Of a stretch of 7,559 nucleotides of DNA, positions 1 through 4,152 are shown in pieces (within the stretch, counting starts at the first letter, position 1; the number at the start of each line of letters is the position of its first letter). The stretch lies in contig JAZLDO010000077.1 of NCBI GenBank assembly GCA_045614825.1, positions 1 to 7,559 of the forward strand, written 5' to 3'. The position numbers were made by a program, and so were the translations under genes. Source of the stretch: Aphodosoma sp045614825 (GTDB lineage: Bacteria > Bacteroidota > Bacteroidia > Bacteroidales > Paludibacteraceae). The notes below the pieces were generated by a model. It was not told the origin of the DNA. It made no database searches and saw nothing but the letters and a program-made list of their open reading frames with translations.

Positions 1-714
1 TTCCACGAAGATGAGGCTGAAAGAGTGGCATTGTTGCAACATTTGGCAGATATGTTCCCACAAATCACTGCGTTGCTATACGTGATAAACTCGAAATGCA
101 ACGACACAATTACGGACCAAGAGATTGTTTGCTTCAAAGGCGAAGAGGCGATATATGAGGAGATGGAGGGATTGCGATTCAAGATTGGACCAAAATCGTT
201 CTATCAAACCAATTCAGAACAAGCATACGAACTATATAAGGTGGCACGCAATTTTGCAGAATTGACAGGCGAAGAGTTGGTGTATGACCTCTATACAGGT
301 ACGGGAACAATAGCGAACTTCGTAAGCCGTAAAGCACGCCAAGTGATTGGTATTGAGTATGTGCCAGAGGCAATAGAAGATGCGAAAGTGAACTCAGCAA
401 TAAATGGCATCGACAATACCCTATTCTTTGCGGGCGATATGAAAGATATATTGACCGACAAATTCATCAAAGAGTATGGTCGCCCAGACGTAATTATCAC
501 CGACCCACCACGCGCAGGTATGCACGAAGATGTGGTGAACGTGATATTGAACGCAGAGCCTAAACGCATTGTGTATGTAAGTTGTAACCCAGCCACTCAG
601 GCACGCGATTTGCAAATGTTGGATGTGAAATATAAAGTAACAGCCGTGCAACCAGTGGATATGTTTCCACATACACACCACGTAGAAAATGTGGTAAGAT
701 TGGAATTGAAATGA
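1..714 (+). CDS. rlmD: 23S rRNA (uracil-C5)-methyltransferase, RlmD/RumA-like, C-terminal part (5' end outside window)
   Basis: The frame is open from the first base (F-H-E-D-E...), so the gene starts left of the window; a GTG at 25 lies inside the frame and is not the likely start. About 237 residues are visible, roughly the C-terminal half of a TrmA/RlmD-family enzyme. Seen directly: a QTN substrate/SAM-side motif (bases 205-213), the SAM-binding loop DLYTGTGTIA (286-315), the acidic GIE end of strand 2 (349-357), DPPRAG (502-519), YVSCNPATQ with the nucleophilic Cys at 583-585, and HHVENV with the likely general-base Glu near 655-657. Family members transfer a methyl group from SAM to C5 of a uridine in 23S rRNA, often U1939. 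The TRAM domain and Fe-S cysteines would lie upstream and cannot be checked. RlmD versus the paralogue RlmC or TrmA is inferred, so the exact target base is uncertain. The stop overlaps the next start. Confidence 0.9.
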   Translation, partial: FHEDEAERVALLQHLADMFPQITALLYVINSKCNDTITDQEIVCFKGEEAIYEEMEGLRFKIGPKSFYQTNSEQAYELYKVARNFAELTGEELVYDLYTGTGTIANFVSRKARQVIGIEYVPEAIEDAKVNSAINGIDNTLFFAGDMKDILTDKFIKEYGRPDVIITDPPRAGMHEDVVNVILNAEPKRIVYVSCNPATQARDLQMLDVKYKVTAVQPVDMFPHTHHVENVVRLELK

Positions 715-2132
715 ACCTAAAAGAGCATTTACAAGATAAGGTGTTTGCGCTATTGAGCGAAACTGCAGATGAATTGGGCTTGGAGGCTTATATCATCGGT
801 GGCTACGTGCGTGATATACTATTGCAGCGACCATCCAAAGACATAGATGTAGTTGTAGTAGGTAGTGGTATCGAAATGGCAAAAGCCTTTTCACACAAAC
901 TCGGCAAAGGAGCTTTCTTGTCGGTATTCAAAACATACGGAACAGCACAAGTAAAAAAGAAAAATATTGAAGTAGAGTTTGTTGGAGCACGAAGCGAGAG
1001 CTATAACCGCGATAGTCGCAATCCAATCGTCTCTGAAGGCACACTACAGGATGACCAAAACCGTCGCGACTTCACTGTCAATGCTTTAGCTCTTTGCCTC
1101 AACAAAGAACAATTTGGCGATTTAGTTGACCCATTCGGAGGGTTGGCAGACATGGAAGCGAAAATACTCCGCACTCCACTCGACCCCGACATCACCTTCA
1201 GCGATGACCCATTAAGGATGATGCGCGCCGTAAGATTTGCATCGCAACTACAATTCACAATTTATCCCGAAACTTTTGATGCTATTTGTCGTAATTGCAA
1301 CAGAATAGAAATAATAACCAAAGAGCGTATAATTGACGAATTCAACAAAATAATGCGTTCGCCAAAGCCATCAATTGGACTAATGCTATTAGAACAATCT
1401 GGGCTATTGTCTAAAATATTCCCTGAACTTGACCGACTAAAAGGTGTTGAAAAACGAGGAGAACGAGCACATAAAGATGTATTTCTACACACACTCAAAG
1501 TATTAGACTCAGTAGCAGAAAAAAGTGATGATTTGTGGCTTCGATGGGGAGCCTTACTTCACGACATCGGCAAACCAGCTAGCAAACAATGGGATGACCT
1601 TCACGGCTGGACCTTCCGCAACCACAACTACCTAGGTCAGCGCATGGTACCTGGCATATTTAAGAGATTGAAATTGCCACTAGGCGAACCAATGAAGTTC
1701 GTGCAAAAGATGGTAGATCTCCACATGCGTCCTATCGTGCTTAGCGAAGATGAGGTAACCGATTCTGCAGTGCGACGACTACTATTCGATGCTGGAGATG
1801 ACATTGATTCGTTAATGTTGTTGTGTGAATGCGATATTACAAGTGCCAATCGCGAAAAGGTGAAACGCTTTTCCGACAATTTCAACCTCGTACGCATCAA
1901 ACTCAAAGAACTCGAAGAGCGCGACCGCATCCGTAACTTCCAACCCCCTGTCGATGGCATCGAAATCATGCAAATATTCGGCATTGAACCATCTAATATA
2001 ATAGGTGAACTCAAATCCATAATAAAAGACGCCATCCTTGATGGCATCATACCGAACGAACACGATGCAGCTAAAGAACTGCTCATAAAAATCGCCGCCG
2101 AACGAGGACTACATCCTATTGCCAGTAACTAA
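711..2132 (+). CDS. cca: CCA-adding tRNA nucleotidyltransferase with HD domain
   Basis: This 473-residue protein builds or repairs the 3'-CCA end of tRNAs from CTP and ATP. The N-terminal polymerase-beta-like head has the GGYVRD signature (residues 30-35), the metal-binding pair in KDIDVVVVG (D44, D46), RRDFTVNAL (118-126) and DPFGG (140-144), followed by the class II neck motif DPLRMMRAVRF (166-176) that shapes the nucleotide pocket. The middle carries an HD phosphohydrolase domain with H254/H260, LLHDIGKP (H284, D285) and HNYLGQRM (305-312), so 2',3'-cyclic phosphodiesterase or phosphatase activity is plausible. The length is normal for Bacteroidota versions. The ATG shares the sequence ATGA with the rlmD stop, indicating co-transcription and probable translational coupling. 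A pure poly(A) polymerase of the same superfamily is the alternative, but the intact HD domain favours a CCA enzyme. A terminator follows 42 bases after the stop. Confidence 0.93.
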   Translation: MNLKEHLQDKVFALLSETADELGLEAYIIGGYVRDILLQRPSKDIDVVVVGSGIEMAKAFSHKLGKGAFLSVFKTYGTAQVKKKNIEVEFVGARSESYNRDSRNPIVSEGTLQDDQNRRDFTVNALALCLNKEQFGDLVDPFGGLADMEAKILRTPLDPDITFSDDPLRMMRAVRFASQLQFTIYPETFDAICRNCNRIEIITKERIIDEFNKIMRSPKPSIGLMLLEQSGLLSKIFPELDRLKGVEKRGERAHKDVFLHTLKVLDSVAEKSDDLWLRWGALLHDIGKPASKQWDDLHGWTFRNHNYLGQRMVPGIFKRLKLPLGEPMKFVQKMVDLHMRPIVLSEDEVTDSAVRRLLFDAGDDIDSLMLLCECDITSANREKVKRFSDNFNLVRIKLKELEERDRIRNFQPPVDGIEIMQIFGIEPSNIIGELKSIIKDAILDGIIPNEHDAAKELLIKIAAERGLHPIASN

Positions 2133-2174
2133 CTACTTGTTTGAAGTTAATAAATCTATAAAACAATATATACG

Positions 2175-2209
2175 AAAAAGGCTGTCACATAATTGTTGAC
2201 AGCCTTTTT
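2175..2209. terminator. Bidirectional intrinsic terminator between convergent genes
   Basis: Bases 2175-2187 and 2197-2209 are perfect 13-bp inverted repeats (AAAAAGGCTGTCA / TGACAGCCTTTTT) around a 9-base loop. The A run on one side and T run on the other make it a terminator read from either strand. It sits 42 bases after the cca stop on the plus strand and 17 bases after the stop of the small winged-helix gene on the minus strand, where convergent transcription must end. Confidence 0.92.
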
Positions 2210-2226
2210 ATGTGTGACTTACTATA

Positions 2227-2400
2227 TTATTTTGCAGTCCAATAGCAACGTTTTGGCGACACAATTTCACCCTCCTCTTTGAGTTGTTTCATTGCCTTAT
2301 CAACTACTTTACGGTCGAGTCCCGATAATTCAGCCACTTTACCCGCATTGATTGGTTCACCAGCAGCTTTAATTGTTTCTAATACTTTTGCTTTTTCCAT
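2227..2400 (-). CDS. 57-residue winged-helix/HTH-like small protein
   Basis: The frame runs from ATG (2400-2398) to TAA (2229-2227) and encodes 57 residues beginning MEKAKVLETIKAAGEPINAG and ending PKRCYWTAK. The pattern suits a minimal winged helix: helix 1 (about 2-12), a short turn, a helix-turn-helix (KVAELSGLDRKVVDKAMKQL, about 21-40) and a small wing (EGEIVSPKRCYW, about 43-54). From memory, short proteins of this shape ending in PKRCY are frequent in anaerobes and usually labelled transcriptional regulator or hypothetical; this could not be checked. It is the last gene before the bidirectional terminator, 33 bases downstream of the PAS gene, so co-expression with PAS and cdaA is likely. 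DNA binding is inferred from the fold pattern only. The single cysteine in the predicted wing could be a redox or metal contact, which is speculation. The AT-rich leader has no clear Shine-Dalgarno sequence. Confidence 0.82.
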   Translation of the reverse strand: MEKAKVLETIKAAGEPINAGKVAELSGLDRKVVDKAMKQLKEEGEIVSPKRCYWTAK

Positions 2401-2433
2401 AATATACTTTTTTATAAAATTAATAACTTATAA

Positions 2434-2760
2434 CTATCTAACGTAATGTGGCATTTCGGCTGGGATTACGAGCGAAAGTTCTACATATCCGCCAAAATCG
2501 CCATTCTCCTCAAACCAAGGCACTTGATAGATTAGTTTATGTAAACCCTCTTTTTCGATAGTATAAGCGTTCACATTATGATTTTCGAGAAGTCCGCGCA
2601 ATATTTCAGCAGCGCGAGGAGGGTGAAATTCAAACAACGAACGACCAATTATGTCGCCATATTTAGCAAACGTCTGTTTAGAACGAGCATTCATATCAAG
2701 GATTTTACCATCCTTATCGCAAATAGTAATTGCAAAACCAGCATTTCTTAGTTGTTCCAT
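2434..2760 (-). CDS. Stand-alone PAS domain sensor protein
   Basis: The 108-residue protein is essentially one PAS domain. The opening AGFAITICDKDGKILDMN (residues 7-24) is the first beta hairpin, KQTFAKYGDIIGRSLFEFHPP (28-48) gives the helical region with the GRSLFEFHP turn typical of PAS, and HKLIYQVPWFEENGDFGGYVELSL (74-97) gives the last beta strands. It ends in a conserved-looking PAEMPHYVR tail. There is no transmembrane segment, kinase, GGDEF or DNA-binding domain, so any output must come from a partner. It lies 68 bases after cdaA and 33 bases before the small winged-helix gene, all on the minus strand, so that protein is the obvious candidate partner (inference). H46 could be looked at as a haem ligand, but nothing in the sequence proves a cofactor. 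The PAS call is firm; ligand and output are unknown. Confidence 0.88.
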   Translation of the reverse strand: MEQLRNAGFAITICDKDGKILDMNARSKQTFAKYGDIIGRSLFEFHPPRAAEILRGLLENHNVNAYTIEKEGLHKLIYQVPWFEENGDFGGYVELSLVIPAEMPHYVR

Positions 2761-2766
2761 AATATA

Positions 2767-2850
2767 ATTGAAAAGTTAAAGTTAAAAACAATAGTCGATG
2801 GTCAACAGTCTACAATCATTATTCATCATTAACTAGTAACTAGTAATTCA
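2767..2850. repeat. Heptanucleotide-phased degenerate repeat array A, overlapping the cdaA stop
   Basis: Reading in steps of 7 from 2795 gives TCGATGG, TCAACAG, TCTACAA, TCATTAT, TCATCAT, TAACTAG, TAACTAG, TAATTCA: eight units, each beginning with T, two of them identical. The bases before (2767-2787: ATTGAAA, AGTTAAA, GTTAAAA) keep the 7-base spacing. The array fills the cdaA-PAS gap and extends into cdaA, whose TAA stop is at 2829-2831. Function is unknown. Confidence 0.7.
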
Positions 2851-3614
2851 GTCAAATTTCGTTCTAAATCTTCGGCCGTAAGATTGAGTCTATAAGCACC
2901 ATCTACAGCCATAGAAATAGTACCTGTTTCTTCTGAAACTATAATTACTAAAGCATCTGATTTTTCGGAAATACCCATAGCAGCACGATGTCGTAAGCCT
3001 AAATGTCGAGGAATACTCGGATTTTTCGAAACTGGAAGTATTGCTCCTGCAGCTACAATTTTTTCATCTACAATAATCATTGCACCATCATGTAATGGAC
3101 TATTCTTGAAAAATATATTCTCAATTAAACGAGTGTTTATATCTGCTCTAATCTGTTCTCCACTTTCGATGTATTCACCCAATGAATTTTCACGACCAAC
3201 CACAATTAATGCTCCTGTTTTAGTGCGCGACATATTTCTACATGCCAATACTAATTTCATAACAGGAAAGACCGATTTATCATCTTTGGATGCACTACCT
3301 TTTATAATTTTAGCAATATTCTTGTAAAATTTCCAATTTTGTCGTGACCCCAATTTCAATAAAAACTTTCTTATTTCATTTTGAAATAGCACAACTAAAG
3401 CTATAGCACCTACACTTATTATTTGATTAAGAATAGCTCCAGTAAGTCCAAGATTCAACACTTTAACTATAAGAAACCACAAAAATACAAACACCATAAC
3501 ACCCAAAAAAATGTTTATAGCACCTGTATTTTTCATCAATCTATATACTTGATAAAGCAATATTGCAACTAGCAATATATCAATAATATCTTTTATTCCA
3601 AAAGCAAAAGGCAT
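2829..3614 (-). CDS. cdaA: Diadenylate cyclase CdaA (c-di-AMP synthase)
   Basis: This 261-residue membrane enzyme condenses two ATP into cyclic di-AMP, a messenger tied to potassium, osmotic and cell-wall homeostasis. Three hydrophobic segments (about 10-26, 32-50 and 58-78) anchor it in the inner membrane. After a linker (80-115), the cytoplasmic DAC domain shows the catalytic HDGAMII (175-181, DGA at 176-178), the ATP-binding LGLRHRAAMGISE (205-217, RHR at 208-210) and SEETG (227-231). Length and order match the CdaA class rather than DisA. Neither a CdaR (YbbR) gene nor glmM follows, unlike the Firmicutes operon; PAS and winged-helix genes follow instead. The leader has a TAAATTTG box (3664-3657). 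Codons are AT-rich compared with dsbD. The last codons and the stop lie inside a 7-base-period repeat array, so the LLVTS end may be recent or variable. Confidence 0.95.
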   Translation of the reverse strand: MPFAFGIKDIIDILLVAILLYQVYRLMKNTGAINIFLGVMVFVFLWFLIVKVLNLGLTGAILNQIISVGAIALVVLFQNEIRKFLLKLGSRQNWKFYKNIAKIIKGSASKDDKSVFPVMKLVLACRNMSRTKTGALIVVGRENSLGEYIESGEQIRADINTRLIENIFFKNSPLHDGAMIIVDEKIVAAGAILPVSKNPSIPRHLGLRHRAAMGISEKSDALVIIVSEETGTISMAVDGAYRLNLTAEDLERNLTELLVTS

Positions 3615-3621
3615 AATACGA

Positions 3622-3649
3622 ATTGAGAGTTGAAAGTTGAAAATTAATT
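3622..3649. repeat. Heptanucleotide repeat array B in the cdaA leader
   Basis: Four 7-base units ATTGAGA, GTTGAAA, GTTGAAA, ATTAATT run without gaps just upstream of the cdaA start (the gene is read leftwards). The array lies between the putative cdaA promoter box and the start codon, so it would be part of the 5' untranslated leader. Confidence 0.65.
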
Positions 3650-3656
3650 ATAAGTG

Positions 3657-3664
3657 CAAATTTA
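3657..3664 (-). promoter_or_regulatory. Possible Bacteroidota -7 box for cdaA
   Basis: On the minus strand the sequence reads TAAATTTG, an exact fit to TAnnTTTG, 43 to 50 bases upstream of the cdaA ATG. No convincing TTG element is found about 20 bases further upstream, where repeat array C lies, so this is a moderate call. Confidence 0.4.
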
Positions 3665-3674
3665 TAAAAAAAAT

Positions 3675-3702
3675 ATGAATTATGAATTATGAATCACGAA
3701 TT
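3675..3702. repeat. Heptanucleotide repeat array C (ATGAATT x4)
   Basis: Four consecutive units ATGAATT, ATGAATT, ATGAATC, ACGAATT lie in the divergent region between cdaA (-) and the small ORF (+). This is the least degraded of the five 7-base arrays. It lies upstream of the -33 and -7 elements of the small ORF and just upstream of the cdaA -7 box. Confidence 0.75.
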
Positions 3703-3710
3703 ATTTCAAG

Positions 3711-3744
3711 TTGTTGTGTATATAAATATTTTTTTGTAATTTTG
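3711..3744 (+). promoter_or_regulatory. Bacteroidota-type promoter for the 53-residue small ORF
   Basis: A TTG at 3714-3716 (part of TTGTTG, 3711-3716) is separated by 20 bases from TAATTTTG at 3737-3744, an exact TAnnTTTG -7 box. This matches the consensus spacing of the primary sigma factor in Bacteroides. Transcription would start near 3750, giving a leader of about 20 bases before the ATG at 3771. Confidence 0.6.
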
Positions 3745-3770
3745 CATCGAATTTGTATAAATATGTCTTT

Positions 3771-3932
3771 ATGATACATCACATACATGTAAATTTGGCT
3801 GAACCAGCTGAATATGAAAGCATTAAAAAAGACAATAACGAAAATCAAAATTTTGATGAATTAATCAAATCTGCTGATTTTCCAGAAGATTATGACCCAT
3901 TCGACGACGAAATGCTCGACATGATACCGTAA
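3771..3932 (+). CDS. Small acidic hypothetical protein, 53 residues
   Basis: The frame runs from ATG (3771) to TAA (3930-3932). The product begins MIHHIHVNLAEPAEYESIKK and ends DYDPFDDEMLDMIP. It has no signal peptide, membrane segment or cysteine. The second half is strongly acidic (DFPEDYDPFDDEMLDMIP), while the start is His-rich and short. I do not recognise a family. Support for a real gene comes from a good promoter match 27 bases upstream, a protein-like rather than random composition, and placement in the only non-repeat part of the region between cdaA and dsbD. A second ATG at 3763 stops after two codons and is not the start. The acidic tail could bind a basic partner or resemble an antitoxin, but no toxin gene is adjacent, so no function is assigned. 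Leaderless or recoded alternatives are not needed. Confidence 0.6.
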   Translation: MIHHIHVNLAEPAEYESIKKDNNENQNFDELIKSADFPEDYDPFDDEMLDMIP

Positions 3933-3937
3933 AATCA

Positions 3938-3972
3938 GTTAACAGTTACTAGTTTTTAGCTACTAATGAGTA
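3938..3972. repeat. Heptanucleotide repeat array D
   Basis: Five 7-base units GTTAACA, GTTACTA, GTTTTTA, GCTACTA, ATGAGTA begin 6 bases after the small ORF stop. Position 1 is G in four units and position 7 is A in all five. The units resemble the reverse complement of array A (CTAGTTA, CTGTTGA). Confidence 0.65.
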
Positions 3973-3977
3973 TTATT

Positions 3978-4036
3978 TGTAGGGACGCCTGGTTTGAGCC
4001 TCTGCAAGAATGTAGGGACACTCGGCTCGAGTGTCC
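3978..4036. repeat. REP-like element with a duplicated TGTAGGGAC and a hairpin
   Basis: TGTAGGGAC occurs at 3978-3986 and again at 4011-4019. The second copy leads into a perfect 9-bp inverted repeat, GGACACTCG (4016-4024) and CGAGTGTCC (4028-4036), with a GCT loop. The stretch is GC-rich compared with its AT-rich surroundings. There is no T run after the hairpin, so a repetitive extragenic palindrome is more likely than a terminator. Confidence 0.6.
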
Positions 4037-4055
4037 GAACGAGCAAAGCGAGTCC

Positions 4056-4118
4056 GACTGTAGTCAGTAGACCTTTAATCGTTGACTGTAGACTTTCGAC
4101 ACGAACGAAATGAGTAAT
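4056..4118. repeat. Heptanucleotide repeat array E upstream of dsbD
   Basis: In steps of 7 the sequence reads GACTGTA, GTCAGTA, GACCTTT, AATCGTT, GACTGTA, GACTTTC, GACACGA, ACGAAAT, GAGTAAT. GACTGTA recurs exactly at a 28-base offset and G leads seven of nine units. A nearby word, CGAACGA followed by an A-rich GAGT, occurs at 4036-4052 and 4102-4115. The array occupies most of the dsbD upstream region, and no TAnnTTTG promoter box is seen between it and the gene. Confidence 0.65.
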
Positions 4119-4152
4119 AATTAACACTAAATATTTAATTTAATCTAAAAGT

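Noticed and set aside
1637..2086. 149-codon minus-strand frame inside cca
   Set aside because: Serine-rich shadow of a well-conserved plus-strand enzyme, with no leader or promoter of its own.
3106..3327. 73-codon plus-strand frame inside cdaA
   Set aside because: It is antisense to the DAC catalytic domain, whose motifs fix the coding strand.
3771..3932. Antitoxin of a toxin-antitoxin pair
   Set aside because: Small size and acidity are compatible, but no small toxin-like gene lies next to it on either strand.
4016..4036. Hairpin GGACACTCG/CGAGTGTCC considered as a terminator of the small ORF
   Set aside because: No T run follows, and a matching TGTAGGGAC word occurs 33 bases upstream, so a REP-like repeat fits better.
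2767..4118. Possible CRISPR array, suggested by the many short repeats
   Set aside because: The units are 7 bases, contiguous and degenerate, without 20-40-base repeats separated by unique spacers; no cas genes are present.
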